Below the pieces are notes generated by a model. The model ran no database searches. It saw only the letters and a program-made list of their open reading frames with translations, and was not told the origin of the DNA. This document shows, one piece after another, positions 24,101 through 36,597 of a stretch of 64,000 bases of DNA. Within the stretch, counting starts at the first letter, position 1; every line of letters starts with the position of its first letter. The DNA is from Lutjanus erythropterus (Eukaryota; Chordata; Actinopteri; Lutjaniformes; Lutjanidae). Location: assembly GCA_020091685.1 (NCBI GenBank), contig CM034603.1, forward strand, positions 38,969,947 through 39,033,946, given 5' to 3'. A program made the position numbers and the translations under genes.

Positions 24101-25435
24101 GAATCCATCATCAACACTCTTACAAAATGGAGAGCAAATTACCAGAGATGATTAAGACTTTGACAAGATGAGAGGTGGTGTCTGAGGAGGAGATGTGTGT
24201 GTCCAACAGTGCCAACACTGTAATAACAAATATACAACAAAAATGATTCAGAATACCATATTTCCTCAAATAAAAGCAGGGTCCCAAATACAGGCCTGGG
24301 CTGGATAAACCTAATGTTTATTTCCAACACCTCCTCGTTCTGGAGTTCGCAACTTAAACGTTCTCTCTGGTCCTGTGTTTGCGGCAGGCGCTTTGACACT
24401 AACTGTTCACAAAAACTGGCTTGGTTCCAGTGTTGGATCTCGGTTCTGTGCTGACTGCGTGTCTTGTCTACTTTCTTCAGGGAACGTTTGGCTCTTTGCC
24501 GTCTCATGCTGGTCTGCTGAACGAAGCCACCAAACTGAACAAGGACTCGATGGATCTGAGGACAAAGGCCAACAGTGCAGCCAGAGAGCTGAACTTGGAG
24601 CTGGACACTGCCAGGAGGCTGGAGGGTGACGCTGAGCAGGTAACTCATAGATACTATAATAGTAAGTGAGTATATTTACTCAAGTACTGTACTTAAATAC
24701 AATTTTGAGGTACTTCCACCTTACTTTCATGCCATTATTTAACTGCTACTGCCCCAGCTTTGCACACAAAACATATGAAGAGTTTATAAAATATGCTATA
24801 AATTTAACTACCCAAGAGTCTATACAAACGTTCAGTTGATTAAATAACATTTGAAGTGTATTTGTTGTACTTTTACTGTAGTAAAGGCTCTGAACACTTC
24901 CTCCACCACTGTAAGACTTGTACAAAGGCACTAAGTTAATGATGTGAATGTTTCCTCTGCAGGCTGCTGCTGGAGCGGCTGCAGCTTTCGACAACGCCAG
25001 ACAGACGAGAGCCGCTGTGGGGAAAACTCTGCAGGACATCAACAGTCTGCTGGCGAACATGAGTGAGTAAAACTCTTCACTTTATCAAACAGAACAGCTG
25101 CTCTGTGGTGTCGTCTTTCTTCTTTTCTCCTTGTTTCCTGGAACGAGTCAGACACTGATGAGTCTCTTGTATTCTTCTCAGACCAGCCCGGCGTCGTGGA
25201 TGAGGACCGTCTGAAGCAGCTGGAGGACGATCTGGCCGACGCTCAGAAGGACATGGAGGGGAGGCTGCGGCCTCGTCTCAGGGACATGGAGGAGCAGGAG
25301 GCCGCTCAGAGGCGCCGGCTCAACGGCATCAACGTGGACATCGACACCATCCTGGGAGACATCGCTAACCTGGAGGACATCCTGAGGGCCGTCCCCAGGG
25401 GCTGCTACAACAGCCCGCCCATCGAGGAGGCCTGA
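11047..25435 (+). CDS. lamc2: Laminin subunit gamma-2 (21 coding exons)
   Basis: Secreted chain of laminin-332, which anchors epithelia to basement membrane. Exons: 11047-11122, 16682-16858, 16945-17062, 17270-17391, 17508-17639, 17794-17983, 18207-18319, 18516-18908, 19396-19629, 20043-20182, 20319-20475, 20579-20784, 21231-21310, 21412-21549, 22506-22650, 22759-22908, 23703-23817, 23900-24096, 24481-24639, 24963-25062, 25182-25435. Every junction is GT-AG and phase-consistent, giving 1131 residues (human about 1193). Residues 1-20 are a signal peptide ([20 protein letters not shown]). There is no LN domain, as in gamma-2. Laminin EGF-like modules span about 27-124, a laminin IV-A domain about 150-330 (motifs [29 protein letters not shown]), more EGF-like modules about 340-565, and a coiled coil about 566-1131. 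The C-terminus keeps the conserved Cys (GCYN) and a Glu third from the end (EEA), the residue known to be needed for integrin binding in gamma chains. One LE module of human gamma-2 appears absent (see findings). The order of genes supports gamma-2 over gamma-1 or gamma-3. Confidence 0.95.
11807..12115 (-). mobile_element. Teleost interspersed repeat, probably a LINE 3' end
   Basis: Lies in lamc2 intron 1. It starts with CATCCATCCATTCATTTTCT and runs through blocks such as GGTCGCAGGGGGTGGAGTCT and GTGGGAGGAAGCCGGAGAAC to ATGCAAACTCCACACAGAAA. From memory this is a very abundant fish repeat. On the minus strand it ends in an ATGGATGGATG tail, as RTE-like non-LTR retrotransposons often do. The family assignment is from memory and was not searched; an antisense orientation is inferred from the tail. 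Confidence 0.65.
13200..13930 (+). repeat. Copies of the AATCGATTA-type MITE family
   Basis: In lamc2 intron 1. Two or more degraded copies sit close together. The best, 13680-13925, has the full block order: TCTGATTTCAGCTTCTTAAA, GTGAATATTTTCTG, AAACTGAATATCTTTGAGT, TGAGGACGTCGTCTTGGAC, TTTCTGACATTTT, TTGCCAGATTGATCA. The related segments at 13255-13360 and 13550-13680 share only the terminal GATTAGTGGAGAAAATGATC-like part. Confidence 0.6.
14151..14206. repeat. (ATT)n microsatellite
   Basis: Trinucleotide ATT run with one interruption near 14178, in lamc2 intron 1. Confidence 0.9.
17717..17757. repeat. (TTTCC)n microsatellite
   Basis: Pentanucleotide pyrimidine repeat in lamc2 intron 5. 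It lies 37-77 bases upstream of the exon 6 acceptor, so it may add to a long pyrimidine tract. Confidence 0.85.
19661..19712. repeat. (AAT)n microsatellite
   Basis: About 17 AAT units in lamc2 intron 9, some 30 bases past the exon 9 donor. Confidence 0.9.
20978..21203. repeat. (GAT)n microsatellite with GGT/AAT interruptions
   Basis: About 226 bp of GAT repeats with interspersed variants, filling the 3' part of lamc2 intron 12 and ending 27 bases before the exon 13 acceptor. It yields spurious poly-Met and poly-His open frames. A shared internal block, GATGATGATGATAATGATAA, occurs twice, pointing to segmental expansion within the tract. Confidence 0.95.
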
Positions 25436-25888
25436 GGACCGCCGAGAGACACGTCACCGTCTCTGCTGCCAGGTCCTTGTCCACCATACAACTAACTTCT
25501 GAGTGTTCCTAAATAAATATGTTATTGTGAAAAAAGTATTAGCATCTTTATAAAATTGTTTCTTTTGCATCAAACATGATTTTCCTTTGCACTGTTGCAC
25601 AAAAGTACCACTGATGACCTTCTTTGTCTTCATCGACACACGTAAGAAATAACCATTGACCTTCTGAGTGGACGGACGCTGTTTATATGACACTCTATTA
25701 TTTCTTTGTGTTAATATTTCTGATAATGATGTGATGTATGTGAGTGTGTGGATGTAAAAGTATTCTATTTATAACTGTACATACAGTACATCTGTTTTTT
25801 TTTAAATCTTTTTAAATTCAGTGTTTGTGTTTGTTCTGCTGTCGGTGACGAAGCCGACCAGCAGACAAATTTATATGTAACTGCTTCT

Positions 25889-25894
25889 AAATAA
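25889..25894 (+). terminator. Probable lamc2 polyadenylation signal
   Basis: AATAAA about 450 bases after the lamc2 stop codon. A closer AAATAAATA at about 25510 is an alternative. The span 25436-25900 is therefore the likely 3' UTR. Confidence 0.5.
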
Positions 25895-26114
25895 AATATG
25901 CTGCACTGTTTTCTAATTTACAAGAAGTTTTAGTCTCATCATTGATCACTTTGATCATATTTATGTACAACCGCATTTCTAAAAAAGTTGTGAAAAAGTT
26001 GTGAATGAAAAGATTTGCAAACCTATATTCAGTTGAATTCATCACAAAGACCAGATATTTAATGTTCAAACCAATAAACCTTATTGTTTTTGTAAATTTT
26101 TTCTTTCTTTCTTT

Positions 26115-26440
26115 CTGACATTTTCTTTTATGGACCAAAAAACTGATCGATTATTGGAAAAATTATTGCCAGATAGTCAATAAGTGAGTGACTGTGGAAA
26201 AAGTGGGAAATCAATCCTGTCATTAAATCAAATTAAACATGTGAAAGGAGGTGGAGCTGATCAGTTATTTGCTCCATAAAATGTTGATCAAAGTCCAAGA
26301 TGACGTCCTCAAATGTCTCGTTTTGTCCTCAACTCAAAGATCATCAGTTTACTGTCAGAGAGGAAAGAAACCAGAAAATATTCACATTTAAGAAGCTGAA
26401 ATCAGAGAATTTAGACCAACAGAATGACTGTATTTTACAA
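26115..26440. repeat. Two opposed fragments of the AATCGATTA-type MITE family
   Basis: A forward fragment (TTTCTGACATTTTCTTTTAT then ACTGATCGATTATTGGAAAA) is followed by a reverse-orientation fragment at 26270-26410 (TGACGTCCTCAAATGTCTCG, CAGTTTACTGTCAGAG, CCAGAAAATATTCACATTTA). Another reverse fragment lies at 27500-27600. This intergenic stretch between lamc2 and nmnat2 has no gene that I can support. Confidence 0.55.
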
Positions 26441-27271
26441 ATAAATAAATAAATATCTTGTTTTTTTACTGTATTCAACTGAATTTAGGTCAAAATGTTT
26501 TGCAAGTGGCAACATTCTGTTTTTATTAAAGTTTTACACAAAGTCCCAGCTCTTTCAGAAGAAGTTCTGTATGTATTTCTGTATGAGGCACCAAATCCTG
26601 TCAAAATAAACCCTCAAAAAATAGTATGTAAAAACTCAGGAATAATATGAAATTATAATTATACTATTATAAGGATGAAATGGATAAAAAAAAATAGACA
26701 TGAGATGGTGTCAGACCTGAAGAAACTAATAACAGATTTGTCATCAGGAGAAAACTTTGTCAGATCATCTTAAAATTTAGAAATAAAATGAAAGTGTTTT
26801 CTGTTCTGTCCTTCAGCCACGACTTCCTGCATCTCATGTTTACTTTGCATCAACATGTTTTTAGTCATTTTTAAGTATCACATGAGGAAAGGTTGATGGA
26901 AAAAGCAAAATTAAAACAAAACTTCCTCAATTTCACAAAAACTTTTTATGTTCTCTTGAGGTAAGTTTGTCTTTATTCTAAAACTAGTTCATTCTCTGAA
27001 TGGTAGATGGATTTATTGAACACTGATCAGCTGTTTCCTCAGGGCTCTATAACACATTCATGATCACTCCATGCTGAACTGGCGCCACCTGCTGCTCATC
27101 TCAATGAACACACTCTTAATAATGGAAACAAGCTTTCAATCATATTTGCTTTTTACTCAATATTTGGTTTAAAAACTGTGAAACATTTGGATGAAACACA
27201 GCTTATGAAGCTTTGTAGTCCCTGCCGTCCTCCACCTCTGACCTACAGAGGAAACGGGCAGGAACTTCTCT

Positions 27272-27493
27272 GAGAAAAATGACTGTAAAGTTTTCTTGTT
27301 GTTGCAGACAGATAATTGTATATGTGTCAGTTTTATATCTTTATATCAGGTTATTGTTTCTACATATTGATCCTGACCTCTGATTTGACCTTTGACCTTA
27401 TTTGGAAGTTCCTGTATTCTGCCTTTGCAGAGCGAACCAAAAAATATTGGGTCATACCAAAAAATATTGGGTCATACCAAAGCAAAAGGCAGA
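27272..27493 (+). repeat. Dispersed repeat carrying a 20-bp tandem, copy with 2 units
   Basis: About 220 bp nearly identical to 38895-39162. It ends with two units of ACCAAAAAATATTGGGTCAT enclosed between TTCTGCCTTTGC and its near-complement GCAAAAGGCAGAA, so the tandem sits in the loop of a potential stem. The other copy carries four units. I do not recognise the family. Confidence 0.75.
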
Positions 27494-27888
27494 ACCTATA
27501 ATTAGTGATCAATCTGGCAATAATTTTTCCACTATTTGATCAGTTGTCTGATTCATTAAATGACAAGAAGTATTGATCAGTGTTTCTAAAAGTCCAAGAT
27601 GATGTCATCAAACCTTTTCTGATAAAATATGACACGACTGATTAATTTTAATGCGATGCATTTTTGAACCTCTGTAACTGAGAACAAAACTGTTTTTTTA
27701 TTTTAAGATCAGTAGTGTTGGATGAGAATGTAAAAAAAACAAACTCTGCAGTGAAAATGAAATTTTTTTAAATAAATAAAACTTAGTTTTTTCTTTTTCT
27801 TTTGCTGTCAGGTCATCAGTCAGTCAGCTGCATAAATGTTGTTTAACTATTAATAACATTAAATTATTACTTTATGTCCTGATCTGTG

Positions 27889-27889
<1 letters not shown>

Positions 27890-27931
<42 letters not shown>
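27890..27931. repeat. (CA)n microsatellite
   Basis: About 20 CA units downstream of nmnat2. Confidence 0.9.
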
Positions 27932-27932
<1 letters not shown>

Positions 27933-28061
27933 AAAAATGACACGTCATTTTTAAGAGTGCATCACAGTTTACAATCAAAAGAAGAAGTCAGAGCAACAAA
28001 AGGCAGATTCATACAGAAAACAAGGTTCATTTACAGCTACATGGTACAACTGAAAGTGACC

Positions 28062-28063
<2 letters not shown>

Positions 28064-28122
<59 letters not shown>
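28064..28122. repeat. (CA)n microsatellite
   Basis: About 29 CA units. It may lie in or just beyond the nmnat2 3' UTR, where it would read as (TG)n in the transcript. Confidence 0.9.
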
Positions 28123-28124
<2 letters not shown>

Positions 28125-28436
28125 AATAAATGTACAAATCATTGCAAACAGATGTCCATCAGACGCTGATGAGGTCTGTACAGTTACAGAGCGGATAGAA
28201 AATGGACCGGATGTTATATTCATATTTATATTTATATATTTCACTTTTTGTGTTGTTTCTTTTTTTTTGTAAACACATTCACAACAGATCTTATTCTACC
28301 GAGTGATAAACGTTCATGCCAGAACCAAACTGTCTAAGCATGCAGTCTATGAGGAACTAACAGGAGCACATGAAGAAGAAAAAAACAACCGTACACACTC
28401 CACAACAACGCCACCCACCTGTCACCTTCTACACAA

Positions 28437-28437
<1 letters not shown>

Positions 28438-28470
<33 letters not shown>
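28438..28470. repeat. (ATC)n microsatellite
   Basis: About 11 ATC units in the region that is probably nmnat2 3' UTR or flank. Confidence 0.85.
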
Positions 28471-28471
<1 letters not shown>

Positions 28472-28499
28472 ATACAGCTGTTTGTCAAATGATTTCCAG

Positions 28500-30638
28500 G
28501 ATCCTCGACGTCCTAAAATCTTATTCTGTCTGAGTTTAAATCCTCCATGTTTTAGACGGGGTTTGTCAGAGCCTGAAGCAGCTGTGCTGTTGCTATGGTT
28601 ACCTGCAGGTTAACATACCTTAGCTCTGATTTAAACTGGTTTAAACCTGAACTATGAGCGACGTGTCACTACAGTATGTACAGTTGTAGCTACAGAAGGA
28701 CCTCAGGTTTCCTTCAGACGATGAAACTGGGCCTCATGCAAGAACAATTTTCAGCTTTTTCTTATTCTCTGTTTGCTGGAAGAGCAGCAGTTTCATCACA
28801 TTCACCTCCAGGACGTGTCTGTGACGCAGCCGGTCTGTCCTGCAGGTTTTTTTCCAGTCAGGATTGAGAAATTTTCCGCTCTACTGGCACATCTGAGAGG
28901 AATCAGTCACCAAAATGTCTCCAAAGAGTAAATTTAAGAGCTTCATGGTGAATTTTAAATCCTGCCATCAACAGCGGACAACAGAGAATAAGAGCGGTTT
29001 AACTGGATGAGAGAAGTGGGCGGAGCTTCTAGGTCTTTGTAATGTCTGTAGCCATTTTAAAGGAAACCAAAAAGACTAAAAAGAATATCTTGACAAAAAC
29101 AGAAGGAGGTCAAGTTACTACTACTTTTCCATGCTGTAACATCGAGGCTGTACTGTTGGAGTTTGATTTACTGACGTCACTCAACACTATTAAAATGTAT
29201 TTCATATCATAATGCACTGGATGTTTTACCTTTAAACAACTATTGTTAAATTTGAGATTAAAAAGTGGATTCATTTTCAGTCCTGCTTCTCAACCTGTCT
29301 GCAGACAGACACATTTACCAACAAGAGGAGAGCTCACAGTTAGTTTTTAAACTTTTGGAATTGAAAGTTTGCATACTTTAAAGTTGAAGAAGTCAGATTT
29401 AATACATAACCTGTTTGATTTAACCTGGAGAGAATTAAAGTTTTTTTTTTTTAAATACTCTTTGGAAATCATGATGTAAGGAGACATGACTGAACATGTC
29501 CTGAATGGGAGGACTGGGACTTTCCATGACACTGTTGAAATTTAAAGTCCAGTGAAATCAGACACCAAATGAAGAAAACATCATACGATTGTTTCCAGGG
29601 CAACAATGTAAGTGTTTTTAAAAAGTAAGGTGGGATCAGCCCTAAGAACGAGGGAACAAAAGGACAATATGAGAACAGGTTCTTCAGTCAGACTCTGGGC
29701 TCTGCTTGGGTTTAGCTCTTTTTCAAAAAATAAACTTTATTGCATTGACCTTTGACCTCCTCCAGTGACTTCCTTGAACATTTTTGTGACCTCAGTATCA
29801 GTGTAATAGTGTTATAGACTATGTGCTGGAGCAGAGGGTTAGACTTCTTTACTGGCCCAGCCTGGACTTACGTTTCCCAACACTACACATCAACTGGAAA
29901 CAAAGATGATGCATTAACTGGGACCTGTTAGCTTTAGCCAGTTAGCATATCAGTGTGTATTTAGTCATCATGTGCATACGTAGCAACAGATATTAAAAAG
30001 ACAGCTGTAGACGAGTTTTCCATCGACTCAGCGTTCGCTACATCGAGAAAAGTGAAGTTTTCTTAAGTCATTCATATGTGCCTTTACTTAACGAGTCCGT
30101 TTGTGGTTCTTGCATGAGGCCCAGAAACCATTTTAGTTGCCACCCTGATACAGAAGAAGAGTTTGTTTTTTTTTCCCATCTGCCACTGGTACACTGAGCA
30201 TGCCGGGCTGTGTGTCATGCACCCCCAACTTTAATAAAGACAGATAACAAACAGAGTGAGAAAACACTGCCGTCACCGCAGTGGAAAAATACATCAATGA
30301 CACCTCTGCAGCCCTTAGAGATTACCTCCATATCTCGTCTCCAACACCCCCACCTCGTCCCAGAAAATACCCCCCATCCCCACCCCTTCCCAACCCCCAA
30401 CCTGATGGTAGAGTCACATGACACAGACAGACAGGAGGGACACTAATGCTCCTGTTGGAAAGCGACAGCTCGAAGAAGAGTATATGTTTGACACAGAAGA
30501 CAGAGAAGGAAGTTTTAGTTTTTTTTTAGGGGATGGAGGGGGGGGGGCGGTTATATTTATATAGATGATGGTGGTTGTAGGTAGCCCCTCCCCTCCCTGC
30601 TCCACTTTCCCTGTTGTCATGCGGGCAGGTTGTTGTCT
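28500..30638 (-). other. Probable nmnat2 3' UTR and downstream flank
   Basis: No coding exon is present between the nmnat2 stop codon and this point, and mammalian NMNAT2 has a long 3' UTR of several kilobases. Reading the minus strand, AATAAA occurs at 29741-29736 and could end a UTR of about 0.9 kb; a longer UTR is also possible, with another AATAAA at 27701-27696. A Pumilio-type TGTACATA lies on the minus strand at 28682-28675. The true end cannot be placed from sequence alone. Confidence 0.35.
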
Positions 30639-33600
30639 CTATCCTGAGGCGTTGATGTACAGCTGACTCTGCAGGATGTAGTCGATGACCGGCTGACTCA
30701 GGTAGTCCACGACATGTCCGTCACCGTGCTGCAGGGCCAGTCTGAATGGGTGGGGGGGGGGGGGACAGGATTTCATATTTAGGTATAACGTAAACGTAAA
30801 GACACATCATCTGGTGCAAATGATGCAAATAATGCGATACGAGCGCAGAAAATGTGCATCATTTGTGTATTCCTGTGAGTTTAAAATATTCAACCTGAAT
30901 GAAAAAATCCTGTCTATGTGCAGGGTTTTTGCTGAGTGTTGTGTGGAGGACCAGGGCGGAGCTGAGGCACACAGCTGAGAGACAGCTGCTGAGAGTCAGG
31001 GAGCTCTGGAGAAGACAGCCTGGGACAGACTGGAGCTTCTGGAGAGAGACACCCTGGAGTCAAACTAATTTTGCTCTGATGCCGACTTCTTTACTGCCAG
31101 GAGGGGAACTCAGAGTTGTTATTAAACTTTTGGGATTAAGAAATGGTTTCATCTTCACTCCTGCTTCTCAACCTGTCTGCAGCAGCAACCAACAGAGGAG
31201 TCAACCTCTGTTCACTAACTAGTCTCCATTTTAAAGTTACTTTGTGAATGTATAGAGAGGAAGGGGGGAGGAGAGAGACGGGAGGGACAAAACAGAAAGA
31301 ATGGTCTTTTCTTGTGAGTGCACACAAACACGCACACAGCTGGTGCATGTCGGCCGCGGCTAACTGACCACAATCAAACTTGTGCGAGTATTGCAAGACG
31401 AATATTTGCTTCATTTTTGGTGGTTTAAGCTTTGGAGCATCTCTGAAGTCCTGATTTCATGGTGAGGTTGGAGTTAGGATAGCAGTGTCCCCTGCAGACT
31501 TTGTGCTAAGCTAGGCTAAACACTAACCTTCTGAATAATTTGAAAAAGTCTCAAATATGAAGGCATGAATCTTTTGGTAGATTTGTTGCATCATTCACAG
31601 CTTCTGTGCGCTCAAACTGACCAGGATAAAAAGCCCAGTAGGCTGTGGTCTCATAAAATTCACTTTGTGCAGATCCTCACCTGCTCTTGGTCGAGCTGAC
31701 GATGGACATCGGATGGCTCATCGCGTCTTTCACCACGATGATGTTGTCCTGAAACCAAGAGACCAGACAAGACAGTGAAAGAGGACATTTCTCTGACATA
31801 AAAGGTAAAAACTGATGTCAGGGTACATGAACAGAGATATTTGGCTCTGACCTTGTACTTGCGGAGAATGGAGGAGTGATTCATGATGCGCTCTGTGTCG
31901 GCTCCATCACGAGGAACCACCACGATCCCAAAATCCCCCACAATCACCTCCATCTGAAACCAACAGTACGAAGAGCTTGAGTCACTGCTCAGGGTGCAGG
32001 GTTTCCCAGTCACACCAGCATTTATGACACATGTTGGACACAGTCAGGTCATCTAGTGGACGTGTCACAATCAGCTCCCTGAGGTGAATCCCTGTGACGT
32101 GCTAATTATCACCGCTGCTAAATTATAAACCATCCTGAGAGTGTTGATCTTTGAGAAAATAAAGCACAGTGTGCAGAATGGAGGACGCGCTCATACAGTG
32201 ATACAAACACACTGTCCTGAATGAACTTACTGTCCAGTCAACAAACAAGTTAAATAACTGTTGTGTCTGGAGGGGACAGATCTGCAAAAGATTCATTCAG
32301 TTCATCATGTTTTGATCCGTCCTCCACACAACTACATGTCCCAGCAGCACTGTTTCAGAAGTGGAGCGTTTTTCCCACCTGATTCTGTTGACTTGCTCAC
32401 ATTTTGTTGATTCTTTGTTGCTTTTTGTGCTTCAACAACACACCAACAGGCTGTGCAGTTAAATACTTTGTGTTTTCTTGTCTGTTTTTATAATCAGGAG
32501 TCTACACAGTTTTTTTTATTTTGAAAAACAAACGGTTCTGGTGTGTAACTTCCTGTGTGCTCAGTCTGCTCTGTGCAGCTTGATTCAGCATCCATCAAAA
32601 ACAGACTGACAGCGATCAGCTCGCGGTGCAGCTGTGCCCCGTGAATCAGGCCGGATCCCTTCTTGTACCCTTTTCTCATCTTGTTACATTTTTTATGTTG
32701 TTTTATCTTTTACATCATTTTCGTCTTGTTTTTTTATGCTGTTTTTGTCGTGTTACATCTTTTTAATTGTTCTCACCTTATGCCTAGCTGCATCTTTCAT
32801 GCTGTTTTTGTCTTATGATTTGTCTGACGTCTTTTGTCATTTTCATCTCGTACATTTTTTCTTGTTATGTCTTTTATGTTGTTTTATCTCTTACATATTC
32901 TATGTCATTTTTGTCTTGTTACATTTTTGACGTTGTTTTTGTCTCGTGAAGCACAGAGCAAAAAGGGGCAGGACTTAGGAATGCAATTCAAACCTGGAAT
33001 ACTGTCACTGTTTTGCTAACAGCTAGCACTCATGTTAGCATGGTGGTTAGCTTGTTAGCAGTGTGAGAGAAGAATTACACTGCATGCTGTGAGGAGGGGA
33101 CGCTTTCTTTTTGCAGATGCTTCCTTCATCAACAACATCAAAATGACTGTTCAGTTATTACGATAGAGTTTGGAGGAAAGAAGTAAGAGTGGAGGAGCTA
33201 CAGGATGGATTGGGGCAGGGTTAACGGTTGGGTGGGGGCGGGGCTACAGTGTGCTTACATCACTGTCCTTCCAGAGGCCAGGGATGCAGAAGGACTCCAG
33301 GAGATCACTGCCACACAGGAGCAAGATGCGTAACTCTACAGACGACAAACAGGCAGGAGGAAAGAGACACCAGAGTCCTCAGTAAACAAACAACATGTTT
33401 ACTGGATACAAACCAACCAACCGACCAATCAGAAGGAGTTCACACACAGCAGGACAGACACGACACAGCACACAGGTTCACGTTCAGATCCTGAACTCAC
33501 CGATCTCCTCGTATCTCATGGCGGTGCCCAGGTTAGCATTTTCATCTGACACAACGAGACAAAACATTATTAGATTATCAATACAACATTTAATTATCGT

Positions 33601-35020
33601 CAATTGGTCAATGTTAAGATGTTATTAAAAATTAATTGATTTATTACTCTTTAATAATAAAGTACAGCTGTTTTGTGTTCTGGCCAATCAGAGCTTCTGT
33701 TGCTGCTCTGTGATTTGGACGTTCAAATGAAACTAATCTTGATGTACAAGCTGTAAATGATAAAACAGGAAACAAATAAACAGAGCGACAGAATCTGATT
33801 GGTCTTTTTAAATCCAATTATTAATCGAGCATTATAAAGACAGAACAGCACTGACTTTTGATGAAACATGAAATTTCTAACTTCACATTTAATAAGAGTC
33901 CCAGCCTCAACACATCTACATGACAATCAGGAGTCTCCTAGTGGAGACAGGAAGTGACATCAAACTCCTTTCTGCAGTGTCCAAAGTGGGTGAAAATTAA
34001 GAGCTTCATTAAGTGGTCAGAATTAGACTTGCACCGATTTCAACTTTCTTGGCCGATTCCGATTTCCGATTTTTGAGGGGTCTGACCTACCGATTCCGAT
34101 TTTGGCCGGTTCCGATTTTCAGTCTTTCTAAGAACTGTAATTGACAGCATTCACAAACATTTTTGCAACTTTTCTTGTAAATATGTTCATAATAAGACAC
34201 TGACTATTAAATATTCATTTAATACTTTCTCCAAAATCATCCAGATTACAACCAGGCCTTATTATAATTTTATATTAAGATTATGAATTGGGTGAACGTG
34301 ATCTCGCGAGATCATGTCGCGGGATTTCGTGGGACGCGATTTCACGTGATCTTTTGTGGAAGCGGATGTAAACAAACCGGAGACTAACGCGGTGCAACAG
34401 TTTGAAGTAAAACTTTGCCGTGAGAAAAACAGACACAGAAGTTAAAGGAGTCTGGATGAGAAAATGTTTGAGGAGACGCATCAACACAGGTTGTTTATTC
34501 TTCAGCCAGAACAGGAGGTGAGATTTTAACCCTCTGTGAACAGCAGCCTGCTGCTAGCTTGCTAGCATTAGCCTGAAGTGCGAGAGAGTTTACGGCTGTT
34601 TTGCGACATTGTCAGCTGCTCTGTCTCGTTGTAGACTGTCTGTCTTCTCTTTATCCTGTTCTTGGAATCTGTCTCTGACATCATCTTCAAGCAGACGTGT
34701 GTCTGAGTGTGTAGCTGTTATCAGCGCTGTGTTGACGTCACGGTCAGTTTGTCTGCTGCGCGCATGACGTGACCATCGTGCAGAACATGTGTGTGACAAT
34801 GACGGACACAGAACCGGATTTGTGACGCTGACCGGCCGGTCACCGGTCAAGGCCAGTCACGTGAAAACCGGCCCGATTCCGAGCATTGCCGATTAATCGG
34901 TGCAAGTCTAGTCAGAATTCAAACATACCAAGTCGCCTAAAAATATTTCCAGCACGTTTTTATCCTAAATCTTCACTGTAGATCTTTAGCTTGGAGCCAC
35001 GTTCACGTGCACACTGTCTG

Positions 35021-35060
<40 letters not shown>

Positions 35061-36522
35061 TGTGACGGTGTGCAAACAGCATGTTGGGACTTTAGGAGAC
35101 TTGGATCACAGCAGACCAGCAGTATGGAGGTGTTTTATGTTTTTATTCTGTTGTTTACATTTGAAAACTGGTCACCATTCACTTCCATTGTTTTCCTGTG
35201 AAACTAAAAAACTAAACCCGACCTTCAATCAGCAAGAAGGTGAGGAGATAATGACTGGATTTTCAAACACTTACAAACTGCTGGTTTCTCTGTGCTGGGT
35301 TGGGTGGACCATCAGGACATATGCACTGTGTCTTAGAGGCAACAGTTAACTGTCTGATTAAAATGTTGATAAAGAGTTTTACAGACTCCTGACATCCTAC
35401 GCATCCACTCAAACACCACTACGACCTGAAAACCACCCGAAACATGTGACCCCTGTCAGACAATCTACTGTTTTCTATGGTGTTAACTCTGGTTTACTGG
35501 CTGCTGATTGGCTGTTACTTTTCCCTCCATTTTCTTCAGTTTTACTTACCAACGAAGGTGAAGCGTTCGATGTGTGGGCGCATGCAGCAGATCTTCCCCA
35601 GGCTCTCGCTGACCTTCCCCCACAGTTTGACTGAGTGGAGAGTGAGAACAGGTTAGTTACTCTCCAGTATCATCATCATCATCATCATCATCATCTTCAT
35701 CATCAGTTTAAAATCACTAACTGCTCCTTTAACTTGAGCTGTATGAATGATGAACGTGCAGGAATGAGACTCACTGGCTGTGGGCTTGTGGTTCATGTTG
35801 TTGTGGTTCTGGTAGATGGGTGGAGTCTGGTTCTGTGGCTGACCAATCACAGGGGTCGTTGATGGTGTGTTGACGTTGGACAGAATACAGCCGGTCACTC
35901 TCTGAGGAACAAAAAGCATTTTAACTATAAATACTGCCAGTAACAGACAAAGATACAGTGTACATACGTCACATGCTTCAGATGAGAAGATGATGATGGG
36001 ATTAAATGTGAATATTTTCTGGTTTCTTTCCAGTAAACTGAATATCTTTGAGTTGTGGACAAAACAAGACATTTGAGGATGTCATCTTGGACTTGGATCA
36101 ACATTTTCTGACATTTTTATGGAGCAAACAATTGATCAGTTAGTGGAAGAATTATTGCCAGATTGATCAGTAGTTGAAAAAGGTGGTGCACACAGATGTA
36201 TGTAATAATGAGGATGAATAAATCCTGACCTTCATCAGGTCGCGGTGATGCTCCAGCACACTGCAGGTCGTCTGCCAGGTGTCCTGGTAACACTCCCAGG
36301 GGTCCACCCTGCACCCAACCACACAAACAAAACAACCTGTCTATTCATTTATGTGTCAGAGGTAAAGGAACATACCGCTGCTTTTAGATGATCAACACAG
36401 TATTCTATAATTTACTGTTTGTGGTGAATGAAAGTGATCCTGGTCTCACCTGATCCAATCAGAGGACTGGACAGCCAGCTGACACATGGTGAGACGATGT
36501 CTGCTGGGCACTAAACCCTGAA

Positions 36523-36597
<75 letters not shown>

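Noticed and set aside
28675-28682. Pumilio site (TGTACATA on the minus strand) in the presumed nmnat2 3' UTR
   Set aside because: An 8-base match is expected by chance in a few kilobases and the UTR end is unknown, so it was not promoted to a finding.
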